Source: an uncultured Ruminococcus sp. | GTDB lineage: Bacteria > Bacillota > Clostridia > Oscillospirales > Acutalibacteraceae | Direction of reading: 5' to 3' | DNA length: 64,000 bases | NCBI GenBank assembly: GCA_902762615.1 | Contig: CACWOX010000013.1 | Span: 1 to 64,000 of the forward strand | Shown: piece by piece, positions 16,703-24,777 of the stretch | Position numbering within the stretch: position 1 is the first letter of the stretch | Layout of the letters: each line of letters opens with the position of its first letter | The notes under the pieces: model-generated | Database searches by the model: none | Seen by the model: only the letters and a program-made list of their open reading frames with translations | What the model was told of the DNA's origin: nothing | Translations under genes and position numbers: made by a program

Positions 16703-17777
16703 CGGCTGCAGCCTCCTTCCGGTCTTTTTCTCTGATGAATTTGACAAGCGCCTCGGCGGAAGCGCGATGTCCGTATGAATTCAGATGTCCCATTCCGAGC
16801 CGTCCGGTGCAGAAGCCGTGTGCCACATGGTGCTGCTCATAAAACATCTTTGTAAAATCGTCCGACACGTCCACAAAATCGATGTCGTGGCTGGCGGCAG
16901 CTCCGGCAAAGGCTTCGTATGCCTCGCTGCGTTCAAAGAGAATGTGTCCCTCGCTGTCGAACGCTTCGGTGGGGTGATAAAATACGATCAGCTCCACGCC
17001 GGTGTCCTTTTCAATGTCGCCGAGATATGTAAAAAGTCTGTCATAAGCCGGCAGGTCAGATTCCGAAACATCGGAGGAAAATTCCTCGCCGTCCAGAGAG
17101 AATACATGGCGGCGGCTGCCCTGATCCTTAAACAGATCAAAGAAGCCCACCTTGCGCTGATGATCAATGATGCGCAGTCCCGGCACCTCATTGACGAATT
17201 GCATGATGGGATTGTGGCTGCTGCTGGCAAAATCGACCTTGTGCTCCAGAACCTCGTCCACATCCTGCTGCGTGACATTGACAAAATACGCCTCGAGTAT
17301 CACATACTTGACCGAATCCTTGTAAAGCTCGATGCTGCGCGGGAGATACTGGCATATTTTAAAGAAGGTGTGTCCCGAAATGCCCATATTGTAGACCTCA
17401 TGCTCACCGTTGAAAAGATCACACATCACCGCAGCGACATTGTCATCCTGCGGCACATACTGTGCCTCCATATGGGACGAACCGACCAGCAGGATATCCG
17501 GATGCTCAATCACCTCGGGATTGTTGTAGCCGTTTTCATCGTACTGTCCCCAGCCGATACCCTCGGTGGCTCTGAACCAGACCGAATCAGCCGGCCAGAT
17601 GTAGTCGGTGTTGCCGTTGGGATTGGCTATGTGTACCGGAATGAACGAATAGGCGCACATCAGCACCGAGAGAATGGCAATTGAGACCGCTCCGGCACCT
17701 CCGACCTTCACCAGACCCACAGCCAATTTGCCAAGCCGTGCGGCGACGCTTTGTTGTGCGCCGTTTTTGTTTTGCAT
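16689..17777 (-). CDS. SGNH-type membrane-anchored acyltransferase/esterase partner of MBOAT
   Basis: 362 residues: short cytoplasmic N-terminus, one TM (SIAILSVLMCAYSFIPV) and an extracellular SGNH-like domain with ILLVGSSHMEAQY (nucleophile Ser), NMGISGHTFFK (oxyanion Gly) and late GHLNSYGHRASAEAL (catalytic His). Proteins of this layout (DltD, AlgJ/AlgX-like) complete the acyl transfer begun by the MBOAT partner. AAGGAGG precedes the start at 17777. The D-x-x-H pair is not canonical, so the exact catalytic acid is uncertain. Confidence 0.82.
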   Translation of the reverse strand: MQNKNGAQQSVAARLGKLAVGLVKVGGAGAVSIAILSVLMCAYSFIPVHIANPNGNTDYIWPADSVWFRATEGIGWGQYDENGYNNPEVIEHPDILLVGSSHMEAQYVPQDDNVAAVMCDLFNGEHEVYNMGISGHTFFKICQYLPRSIELYKDSVKYVILEAYFVNVTQQDVDEVLEHKVDFASSSHNPIMQFVNEVPGLRIIDHQRKVGFFDLFKDQGSRRHVFSLDGEEFSSDVSESDLPAYDRLFTYLGDIEKDTGVELIVFYHPTEAFDSEGHILFERSEAYEAFAGAAASHDIDFVDVSDDFTKMFYEQHHVAHGFCTGRLGMGHLNSYGHRASAEALVKFIREKDRKEAAADVND

Positions 17778-17913
17778 GTCATTTCCTCCTTTTTCCGCAA
17801 AAGAAATACGCTGCTATGTAAAATACAAAGCAAAAAGAAGAATTTTCACCCTTCACATATGAGTATTTTATCATAAATTAGATTTAAGTCAAGGATTAAT
17901 TGCAAATAATATA

Positions 17914-17942
17914 TTGCATTTGCGAATTATAGATGATATAAT
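17914..17942 (+). promoter_or_regulatory. hisS promoter
   Basis: TTGCAT (17914-17919), 17-bp spacer ending TGA, TATAAT (17937-17942). The leader is under 50 nt, so there is no room for a T-box. Confidence 0.8.
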
Positions 17943-17995
17943 AATCAGATAAAGGATTTTTATTATTTATTTGCCAAAGAAAGGATCTGGAAAAA

Positions 17996-19357
17996 ATGGC
18001 ACTTATTGCAAAATCAATCAAGGGCACGCAGGACGTGCTCCCCTCCGATAGCTATAAATGGCAGTATGTCGAAAAGACCTGCCTTGAAACCGCCCGCCTG
18101 CACGGCTACAGCGAAATCAGAACCCCCGTGTTTGAGCACACCGAATTGTTCACCCGCGGCGTGGGAGATACAACAGATGTTGTACAGAAGGAAATGTACA
18201 CCTTCACCGACCGCGGCGACCGTTCGCTCTCGCTGCGCCCCGAAATGACCGCTTCCGCCGTCCGCTCTGCCATCGAGCACGGACTCATCAACGACGCGCT
18301 TCCCGTCAAGGCGTGCTACACAGCCGCCTGCTACCGCGCGGAAAAGCCTCAGGCAGGACGTATGCGCGAATTCCACCAGTTCGGCGTGGAGCTTTTCGGC
18401 GCACCCTCTCCGGCTGCCGACGCGGAGATCATCTCCCTTGCCAATTCCACCCTCACCGAACTGGGCATCAAGGGCTACACCCTCGAGATCAACTCCATCG
18501 GCTGCCCCACCTGCCGCGCGGAATATCACAAGGCGCTCAAGGAGTACTTTGAAGGCAAAAAGGAGCAGCTCTGCGAGACCTGCCTTGACCGTCTGGACAG
18601 AAATCCCATGCGCATTATCGACTGCAAGGTGCCGTCCTGTCAGGAAGTCGCAAAGGATGCGCCCCGCATGATCGACTATCTCTGCGACGACTGCCGCGCT
18701 CACTTCGACAGCGTGAAGAAGTACCTCGACGCGATGGGCATTGCCTACACCGTCAATCCCTCTATCGTGCGCGGGCTGGATTATTACACCCGCACGGTGT
18801 TTGAATTTATTTCCTCCGACCTCGGCGCACAATCCACCATCTGCGGCGGCGGTCGCTACGACGGACTCTTCAAGCAGCTCGGCGGGGCGGATACGCCGTC
18901 TCTCGGCTTCGGCATGGGGCTGGAGAGAGTTATGCTGGTCATGGAGGCGCAGGGCGTGGAATTCCCCCAGCCGGAGAAAACCATGATTTATCTCGCGCCG
19001 ATGGGCGAAGCTGCTGCCGTCAAATGCATGGAGCTTTGCGCCAAGCTGCGTGCCGAAGGCTTCTCCGCTGAGACCGACCTCAACAACCGTTCGGTCAAGG
19101 CGCAGATGAAGTACGCCAACAAGCTGGGCGCGAAATACACTGTTGTCATCGGCGACAGCGAATTGGAATCGGGCATTGTCCGGCTCAAGAACATGGATTC
19201 CGGCGAGCAGACCGAGGTAACTATGGAGAGCGGCATCATTGAATCGCTCTACGACATGGGCATCAACGACACCATGGCGCGTCTGAATGAGACCGTGGCA
19301 GCCTTTGAAGGACTTGCCGGTCTTGACAAACTGCTCGGCAGCGAAGGAGAAGAATAA
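17996..19357 (+). CDS. hisS: Histidyl-tRNA synthetase
   Basis: 453 residues, a class II synthetase charging tRNA-His (EC 6.1.1.21). Motif 2 region CYRAEKPQAGRMREFHQFGVE, the HisA signature RGLDYYTRTVFE, HisB-type CGGGRYDGL and motif 3 GFGMGLERVML are all present, with the C-terminal anticodon-binding domain from about residue 325. A Cys-rich stretch at about 165-225 (CPTC, CETC, CKVPSC, CDDC) suggests a zinc-binding insertion of the kind found in many clostridial HisRS. AAGGATCTGG lies before the start. In many Clostridia aspS follows directly; here about 1.5 kb intervenes. Confidence 0.97.
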   Translation: MALIAKSIKGTQDVLPSDSYKWQYVEKTCLETARLHGYSEIRTPVFEHTELFTRGVGDTTDVVQKEMYTFTDRGDRSLSLRPEMTASAVRSAIEHGLINDALPVKACYTAACYRAEKPQAGRMREFHQFGVELFGAPSPAADAEIISLANSTLTELGIKGYTLEINSIGCPTCRAEYHKALKEYFEGKKEQLCETCLDRLDRNPMRIIDCKVPSCQEVAKDAPRMIDYLCDDCRAHFDSVKKYLDAMGIAYTVNPSIVRGLDYYTRTVFEFISSDLGAQSTICGGGRYDGLFKQLGGADTPSLGFGMGLERVMLVMEAQGVEFPQPEKTMIYLAPMGEAAAVKCMELCAKLRAEGFSAETDLNNRSVKAQMKYANKLGAKYTVVIGDSELESGIVRLKNMDSGEQTEVTMESGIIESLYDMGINDTMARLNETVAAFEGLAGLDKLLGSEGEE

Positions 19358-19358
19358 G

Positions 19359-19440
19359 CGCTCGCGTTCGCTCGCTAAGATAATAGAGAATAGAGAATAG
19401 AGAATAGATAATAATGTTGGAGCGCTTCGCGCTGGAATAT
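19359..19440 (+). repeat. Dispersed intergenic repeat, copy B
   Basis: CGCTCGCGTTCGCTCGCTAA (19359-19378), then four imperfect AATAGAG tandem units, then GGAGCGC-TTC-GCGCTGGAATA (about 19419-19438), a small hairpin. It lies directly after the hisS stop. The same hairpin module recurs in copy D (60713-60730). Confidence 0.65.
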
Positions 19441-19451
19441 AGTAATGATGA

Positions 19452-19907
19452 ATGATAGAAAAAAAGAGAATAACAGCCTTGTGCAGCTTTATCTGCCTGC
19501 TTGCCATTGAAATCATCATCGGGAAATTTGCGCACGGTTTTCTTCGGGCTTATGTCGGGGACGTGCTGGTGATTCCGCTGCTTTACTGCTTCGTGCGGAT
19601 ATTTTATGTGCGTCCTGCCGTCTGGCTGCCGGCTGCGGTCGGCGGTTTGGGGATTTTTGCCGAGATATTGCAGTTTTTTGACCTGTGCGGACTGCTCGGT
19701 ATTTCCAAGGGCAGCCTACTCGGGATTCTTCTCGGCTCTTCGGCTGACTTAGCGGATATTCTCTGCTACGCGGCGGGAGTCCTGCTGATTTACGCGGCGG
19801 AGCGATGCTTCGGAAAGGTCTTTGGACAAACTCATCAGAAAGAAGAAAAATATGGAGCATCAGATTATCAAGCTGCCTCCGCAGGATTTTTACAAAAAAT
19901 GCTCTGA
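19452..19907 (+). CDS. DUF2809 family membrane protein
   Basis: 151 residues with four hydrophobic segments. The pattern GKFAHGFLRAYVGDVLVIPLLYCFVR followed by AEILQFFDLCG and SSADLADILCYAAGVLLIY matches DUF2809 small membrane proteins of unknown function. No strong ribosome binding site precedes the ATG at 19452. The 3' end overlaps the following GNAT gene by 56 nt. One of three genes inserted between hisS and aspS. Confidence 0.75.
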   Translation: MIEKKRITALCSFICLLAIEIIIGKFAHGFLRAYVGDVLVIPLLYCFVRIFYVRPAVWLPAAVGGLGIFAEILQFFDLCGLLGISKGSLLGILLGSSADLADILCYAAGVLLIYAAERCFGKVFGQTHQKEEKYGASDYQAASAGFLQKML

Positions 19908-20361
19908 CATATGGGACACGGTCAAACATGAGCAATTCGCGAAACAGTTCGAGCAGGAGCTATATTCAGGGAACAGAATCGCCTACATCTATCAGATTGA
20001 CGGTGAAAATATCGCAGAAATCTCTATAGTATTTGACACGGACGACCCGGATTACACCATTGAAAAAAAAAGGGCTTATATCTCTCATCTTGTCGTAAAG
20101 CACGAATACAGGCGAAAAGGAATCGGCAGAGAACTCGTCCGTTTCATCATTGACAAGGCAGTTGAAATGGGATATAAAGAATTGTCGATAGGCGTTGATC
20201 TCAATAATTATCCGGCAATCAAACTGTATGTTGACTGCGGTTTTGACAAAGTGATTTTCATTGGAAAAGACGAACAGGGCGAATATCTCAAGCTACTAAA
20301 AATCATTTCACCCCGGGAGGAAGTAAAAATAAATGACAGTCAGAGCATATACAACAGATGA
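19852..20361 (+). CDS. GNAT family N-acetyltransferase
   Basis: About 169 residues. The acetyl-CoA binding motif A is clear: ISHLVVKHEYRRKGIGRELV (R-R-x-G-I-G), followed by GVDLNNYPAIKLYVDCGF. The start at 19852 (MEHQIIKLPPQDF) follows GAAAGAAG; the TTG at 19822 is unlikely. It overlaps the genes on both sides (56 and 29 nt), so the three are probably cotranscribed. Substrate unknown. Confidence 0.85.
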   Translation: MEHQIIKLPPQDFYKKCSDIWDTVKHEQFAKQFEQELYSGNRIAYIYQIDGENIAEISIVFDTDDPDYTIEKKRAYISHLVVKHEYRRKGIGRELVRFIIDKAVEMGYKELSIGVDLNNYPAIKLYVDCGFDKVIFIGKDEQGEYLKLLKIISPREEVKINDSQSIYNR

Positions 20362-20815
20362 CTTAAAAGCCATGAGCGACATCTGGAATGAGGTAGTTGA
20401 ACAGGGCATCGCCTTTCCGCAGGAGGAGCCGCTGAATGAGCAGACGGCAGAGCAGTTCTTCTCGTCGCAGAGCCGGAGCGCGGTTGCCGTTGACGGCAGC
20501 GGACGCATTGTGGGGCTGTATATCCTTCACCCGAACAACGTCGGCAGGTGCGGTCACATCTGCAACGCAAGCTACGCGGTGGCGTCAGGCTGCCGCGGCA
20601 TGCACATCGGCGAAGCGCTGGTGCGCGACTGCATCCAAGCAGCCGGACAGCTCGGCTTCCGCATTCTTCAATTCAACGCCGTCGTCGAAACCAACACAGC
20701 GGCAAGACGGCTTTACGAAAAAATCGGATTTCATCAGCTGGGCGTAATTCCCAACGGATTCAGAATGAAAGACGGGCATTATGAAAACATCTGCCCTTAC
20801 TATATCGAATTGTAA
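20333..20815 (+). CDS. GNAT family N-acetyltransferase
   Basis: 160 residues. Motif A region NASYAVASGCRGMHIGEALV (R-G-x-x-I-G) and ETNTAARRLYEKIGFHQLGVIP are typical. GGGAGGAAG precedes the start. It reads up to aspS, whose ribosome binding site follows within 30 nt. The substrate cannot be assigned. Confidence 0.87.
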   Translation: MTVRAYTTDDLKAMSDIWNEVVEQGIAFPQEEPLNEQTAEQFFSSQSRSAVAVDGSGRIVGLYILHPNNVGRCGHICNASYAVASGCRGMHIGEALVRDCIQAAGQLGFRILQFNAVVETNTAARRLYEKIGFHQLGVIPNGFRMKDGHYENICPYYIEL

Positions 20816-20856
20816 TTGACAGTTAGAAAGCATTTATTTTTTGGAGGAATGAAATT

Positions 20857-22635
20857 ATGTCTGAAACACTGACAGGCTTGAAGCGCAGCCATTACTGCGG
20901 CACGCTGCGAGCCGAAAACATCGGGGAAACCATCACGGTCTGCGGCTGGGTGCAGAAGCAGCGCGACAAGGGCGGTCTGATCTTCATCGACCTGCGTGAC
21001 CGCACGGGCATTTTGCAGCTCACATTTGACGACACCACCGACAGAGCAGTCTTTGAAAAGGCAAAATCCTGCCGCAGCGAATATGTATTAGCCGCTGTGG
21101 GAACCGTCCGTGAGCGCTCGTCCAAGAATCCCGAAATTCCCACCGGCGACATTGAAATTGCCGTCACTGAACTTCGCATACTCAACAAGGCGATCACGCC
21201 CGCCTTTGAAATCACCGACAACTGCAAGACCGCCGAGGATATCCGGCTCAAAAACCGCTATCTCGACCTGCGCCGTCCGGCTCTGATGAAGAACATTCTC
21301 TTCAAGCATCAGGTCATGCAGGCGGCACGCAGATATTTCTCCGACAACGGATTTATCGAAATCGAAACACCCATGATGATCAAATCCACGCCCGAAGGCG
21401 CGAGAGACTACATCATTCCCAGCCGCGTACATAACGGCAGCTTCTACGCTCTGCCGCAGTCGCCGCAGCTCTACAAGCAGCTTCTGATGGTGTCCGGCTT
21501 CGACAAATACTTCCAGCTGGCACGCTGCTTCCGCGACGAGGACCTTCGCGCCGACCGTCAGCCGGAATTCACACAGATCGACGTGGAAATGAGCTTCGTC
21601 GACAAGGTAGAGGACGTTCTTCCCGTTGAAGAGGGCTTTGTCAAATTCCTCATGAAAGAGACAATGGGCATTGACATTCCCACTCCGCTGCCGAGAATCA
21701 CCTACAACGAGGCAATGTCACGTTACGGCTCCGACAAGCCGGATACACGCTACGGCATGGAGATCACCGACATCTCGGACATCGCCGCTCACACCGGCTT
21801 CGGCGTGTTTACCTCCGCCATCGAAAACGGCGGCAGCGTGCGCGGCATATGTCTCAAGGACGGCGCCAAAATCTACACCCGCAAGGAAATTGACAAGCTG
21901 GTGGAATACGTCAAGGGCATCGGCGCAAAGGGACTTGCGTGGATTCGCTGGGCAGACGAGGCTCCTACCTGCACCTTTGCCAAATTCCTGGGTGAAGGTC
22001 AGCTCGACGAAATTCTCTCCAGAATGGGCGCCGAGAAGGGCGATGTGGTGCTCTTTGTCGCCGACAAGAACAAAGTGACGCTTCCTGTGCTTGGCGCTCT
22101 GCGTCAGGAAACGGCAAAGCGGCTTGGCATCATTCCCGATACCTTCAATTTCCTGTTTGTGGTGGAATTCCCGTTCTTCGAGTACAACGACGAGACACAG
22201 GGCTGGGACGCCATGCATCATCCCTTCACTGCACCGCTTGACGAGTGTATTCAGTACCTCGACAACGCGCCGGACAAGGTCTACGCGAAGGCATATGACC
22301 TTGTGCTCAACGGCATAGAGCTTTCGTCGGGTTCCATCAGAATTACCGACCCTGAGCTGCAGGAGAAGATGTTTGAGGCATTAGGCTTCACGCCGGAGCA
22401 GGCGCAGGAGAAATTCGGCTTCCTGACGGACGCGTTCAAATACGGAGCACCACCGCACGGTGGGTTCGGAATAGGCTTAGACCGACTGGTTATGCTGATG
22501 TGCAAGGCGGAATCGCTGCGCGATGTAGTGGCATTCCCGAAGGTAAAGGACGCAAGCGAACCGATGACGAATGCGCCGCAGCCGGTAGACGAAAAGCAGT
22601 TAGCGGAATTAGGAATAAAAGTAATAAAAGCATAA
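20857..22635 (+). CDS. aspS: Aspartyl-tRNA synthetase
   Basis: 592 residues, the bacterial-type class II enzyme with the GAD insertion (EC 6.1.1.12). N-terminal OB-fold anticodon-binding domain (CGWVQKQRDKGGLIFIDLRD), motif 2 (FRDEDLRADRQPEFTQIDVE), GAD domain at about 290-415, and motif 3 (GGFGIGLDRLVMLM). GGAGG lies before the ATG. Whether it is discriminating or also charges tRNA-Asn cannot be told here, as gatCAB is not in the window. Confidence 0.97.
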   Translation: MSETLTGLKRSHYCGTLRAENIGETITVCGWVQKQRDKGGLIFIDLRDRTGILQLTFDDTTDRAVFEKAKSCRSEYVLAAVGTVRERSSKNPEIPTGDIEIAVTELRILNKAITPAFEITDNCKTAEDIRLKNRYLDLRRPALMKNILFKHQVMQAARRYFSDNGFIEIETPMMIKSTPEGARDYIIPSRVHNGSFYALPQSPQLYKQLLMVSGFDKYFQLARCFRDEDLRADRQPEFTQIDVEMSFVDKVEDVLPVEEGFVKFLMKETMGIDIPTPLPRITYNEAMSRYGSDKPDTRYGMEITDISDIAAHTGFGVFTSAIENGGSVRGICLKDGAKIYTRKEIDKLVEYVKGIGAKGLAWIRWADEAPTCTFAKFLGEGQLDEILSRMGAEKGDVVLFVADKNKVTLPVLGALRQETAKRLGIIPDTFNFLFVVEFPFFEYNDETQGWDAMHHPFTAPLDECIQYLDNAPDKVYAKAYDLVLNGIELSSGSIRITDPELQEKMFEALGFTPEQAQEKFGFLTDAFKYGAPPHGGFGIGLDRLVMLMCKAESLRDVVAFPKVKDASEPMTNAPQPVDEKQLAELGIKVIKA

Positions 22636-22660
22636 AAGAAGCAGAAGACTAAAAGACAAA

Positions 22661-22699
22661 AGAAAGCGCGAAGCGCCAATTAGCGAGCGAATGCGAGCG
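22661..22699 (-). repeat. Dispersed intergenic repeat, copy C (inverted)
   Basis: The reverse complement of 22678-22699 matches copy A's 22-base core at 9504-9525 exactly, and similarity continues through GGCGCTTCGCGC to the T/C-rich end. It begins about 25 bp after aspS. Confidence 0.7.
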
Positions 22700-23040
22700 T
22701 GGGGAGTCTTAGCTGTCGACAAGCGACAGCCGGGGTCTGGGTCTCCTCGCGGGTCAAGGGCAGAGGTCTTGCGGGAGCAGTGAGGGCAGCGTCCTCACGA
22801 GGGAGGCTTTTATAAAGCCGACCGAGCGAAACGCGCCAAGACACGCAACAGGCGCAGGCGAATCCAAACGCAGTAAGGCGCGAGCGAAGCGAGCCGCACG
22901 GGCAGCAGCACAAGAGCCGCAAGGCGATTTGTGCGGACTCCCAAAACGCACCTCCCGCAGAACAATGCAGTCGGACTCACGGCAAAACGCACCTTATTAG
23001 AAAATCAGCCCCCGGCGAATACCGACTTTTTTCAGTTAAC
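22700..23040. other. GC-rich noncoding region with short repeats
   Basis: About 340 bp without a credible gene. It contains a perfect hairpin GCTGTCG/CGACAGC (about 22712-22731), several GCGAGCGAAGCGAGC-like strings, and a direct repeat of GGACTC...CAAAACGCACCT (about 22935-22954 and 22973-22994). Open frames on the minus strand are Arg/Pro/Cys-rich and look accidental. Base composition differs from both flanking genes. I take it as a decayed repetitive element of unknown kind. Confidence 0.5.
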
Positions 23041-23065
23041 AATGAATAATGGAAGGGTGAAAATC

Positions 23066-23614
23066 ATGTGGAAAAGCGACAGACTGACGGGCGAAAGAAT
23101 CTATCTCAGAGCATACAAAACAAGTGACGCGCAGGCGCTCTCCGACATGACCGCCCGAGACGAGATTTACCGCACAACCTACAACATTCAGCGGGAATTC
23201 GACCCCGACCATGCGCGATGGTGGATCAAATTCAACGCGAACTGCCGCCGCACCGGCACCTCCTATGAATTCGGCATATTCGAGAAGGAGACCGACCGGC
23301 TGGTGGGCAACATCGGCATAGTGAATGTCAACAGCCGCTGCCATCACGCGACGCTTGCCTATTACATACATCCCGATATGTGGAACAGAGGGATTGCGAC
23401 CGAGGCAGGCAGGGTCATATTGGATTACGCGTTCGGCAGACTGGGACTCAACCGCGTGGGCGCTGTCTGTATGGCGGAAAATGCCGCCTCCCGTCGGGTG
23501 CTGGATAAGCTGGGCTTTGCGTTTGAGGGCATTGCAAGGCAGGAAATCATGAAGGACGGCGTATTTTATGATGTAGCACATTACGGGCTGCTGAGTGAAG
23601 ACTACGATAAATAA
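23066..23614 (+). CDS. GNAT acetyltransferase, RimJ/RimL type
   Basis: About 182 residues (Acetyltransf_3 layout): N-terminal LTGERIYLRAYKTSDA, ATLAYYIHPDMWNRGIATEA with the acetyl-CoA loop, and CMAENAASRRVLDKLGFAFEG. Relatives acetylate protein N-termini, amino sugars or antibiotics; the target here is unknown. The start at 23066 follows GAAGGGTG; the frame upstream runs into the repeat region. Confidence 0.88.
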   Translation: MWKSDRLTGERIYLRAYKTSDAQALSDMTARDEIYRTTYNIQREFDPDHARWWIKFNANCRRTGTSYEFGIFEKETDRLVGNIGIVNVNSRCHHATLAYYIHPDMWNRGIATEAGRVILDYAFGRLGLNRVGAVCMAENAASRRVLDKLGFAFEGIARQEIMKDGVFYDVAHYGLLSEDYDK

Positions 23615-23629
23615 AGGAGTAATTGTCTT

Positions 23630-24049
23630 ATGAAGCTGTTTAAGTACATCAATCAGGCAGGCGGCATTTTTGCGGCTGTGTTTTTCCTCGTTATGGTAGG
23701 ACTTGTACGAAAGGGAATTGACGGCAGGTCGTATTATGTCGTCGGATCTTTCTTTCTGATCTTTGCTGCGATGTTTCTGGTAGCGGCATGCGTGTTAATG
23801 TTTCGCAGCCTGATGTGGCACATACGCAACAAAAAATTAGGTTCCCTGCTCCGTCATTACGTCTATGCATATATTGCATTTTACATTTTGCTGATGATTC
23901 TGGATCATATCACCATGGGCAGCATAAGCTGGGCGCATAACCTGCTCTACGCCCTGATTGGCGCTATGCTCGAACTGTACGTACACGGCTACCGGCTGGA
24001 ATTCAATCCGAAAATGGCTGAACCTGATGAGGAAGCAGAGGAAGCGTAA
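23630..24049 (+). CDS. Four-TM membrane protein of unknown function
   Basis: 139 residues with four hydrophobic segments and a charged C-terminus (PDEEAEEA). AAAGGAG precedes the start; it lies 15 bp after the GNAT gene and is probably cotranscribed. No family recognised. Confidence 0.75.
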   Translation: MKLFKYINQAGGIFAAVFFLVMVGLVRKGIDGRSYYVVGSFFLIFAAMFLVAACVLMFRSLMWHIRNKKLGSLLRHYVYAYIAFYILLMILDHITMGSISWAHNLLYALIGAMLELYVHGYRLEFNPKMAEPDEEAEEA

Positions 24050-24174
24050 TTCATTATTTAGCCCAAAAATGCATTTTTGACCGTCATTTTTAATCAAATA
24101 TTAATCATAAATTGCGTTTATATCATGAGTTTTTTGTCGATAGCTACAAATATGAAAAAATATTTTGTATAAGT

Positions 24175-24203
24175 TTGACATTTGAGAAATCTAGGTGTAT
24201 AAT
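24175..24203 (+). promoter_or_regulatory. Consensus sigma-A promoter of the DUF6465 gene
   Basis: TTGACA (24175-24180), 17-bp spacer, TATAAT (24198-24203): a perfect consensus match, so strong expression is expected. Confidence 0.9.
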
Positions 24204-24276
24204 ATCCATGTAAGTTGATAAAGCTAATGCTTATCAGCGGCAAATTTACGAAAAATATCCGAAAGGGGTAACCAAC

Positions 24277-24654
24277 ATGCCACGTACAAAGAAAGCAGCT
24301 GCCGCAGCAGCAGAGGTTAAGGAAGTTAAGCAGGTAAAGGAAGAAGTAAAGGCAGAAGCAGTTGAAGCTGTCGAAGCTCCCGCAAAGAAGCCCGCAGCCA
24401 AGAAGGCTCCCGCAAAGAAGGCTGCCGCTAAGACAGAGAAGGTCGAAGCCAAGGCTGAGGCAAAAGCAAAGGCAGAAGTCATTATCGAGTACGGCGCTCA
24501 GGTTTCTGTTGACGAGATCGTTAAGAACGCACAGCTCACCGTCGGCGAGGACAAGCAGATCAGCAAGATCTATGTCAAGCCCGAAGAGAGCATGGCTTAC
24601 ATCGTTGTCGGCGACGACACCGTTGCAATGCCCGTTTATTTCGTCGTTGAGTAA
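24277..24654 (+). CDS. DUF6465 family protein with histone H1-like Lys/Ala tail
   Basis: 125 residues. The first about 65 are Ala/Lys/Glu-rich with PAKKPAAKKAPAKKAAAK repeats resembling histone H1-like tails. The rest is a compact DUF6465-like domain (VIIEYGAQVSVDEIVKN...ISKIYVKPEESMAYIVVGDD). The basic tail suggests nucleic-acid contact, but function is unknown. It has its own perfect promoter, a GAAAGGGG ribosome binding site and a strong terminator, and looks like an abundant monocistronic product. Confidence 0.85.
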   Translation: MPRTKKAAAAAAEVKEVKQVKEEVKAEAVEAVEAPAKKPAAKKAPAKKAAAKTEKVEAKAEAKAKAEVIIEYGAQVSVDEIVKNAQLTVGEDKQISKIYVKPEESMAYIVVGDDTVAMPVYFVVE

Positions 24655-24659
24655 TTAAT

Positions 24660-24697
24660 CAATTAACAATTTAACAATTTAACAATTTAACAATTAC
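24660..24697 (+). repeat. Short tandem repeat
   Basis: About four copies of the 9-bp unit AATTTAACA between the DUF6465 stop codon and its terminator. Confidence 0.7.
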
Positions 24698-24716
24698 ACA
24701 CTGTTTAAACATTGAA

Positions 24717-24762
24717 CCGCGGCAGATCTTATTTCAGAGATTTGCCGCGGCTTTTTGTTTTT
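24717..24762 (+). terminator. Intrinsic terminator
   Basis: CCGCGGCA (24717-24724) pairs with TGCCGCGG (24743-24750), with further pairing inside, and is followed by CTTTTTGTTTTT. Confidence 0.92.
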
Positions 24763-24777
24763 AATTATTTTTCTCTT

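Noticed and set aside
17943-17995. T-box leader before hisS
   Set aside because: The leader is under 50 nt, too short for a T-box.
18014-19519. A 501-codon open frame antisense to hisS
   Set aside because: Shadow of the biased hisS codons; hisS itself is fully conserved by motifs.
22680-22992. Arg/Pro/Cys-rich minus-strand frames
   Set aside because: No ribosome binding site, no family likeness, and they lie in a GC-rich repeat region.
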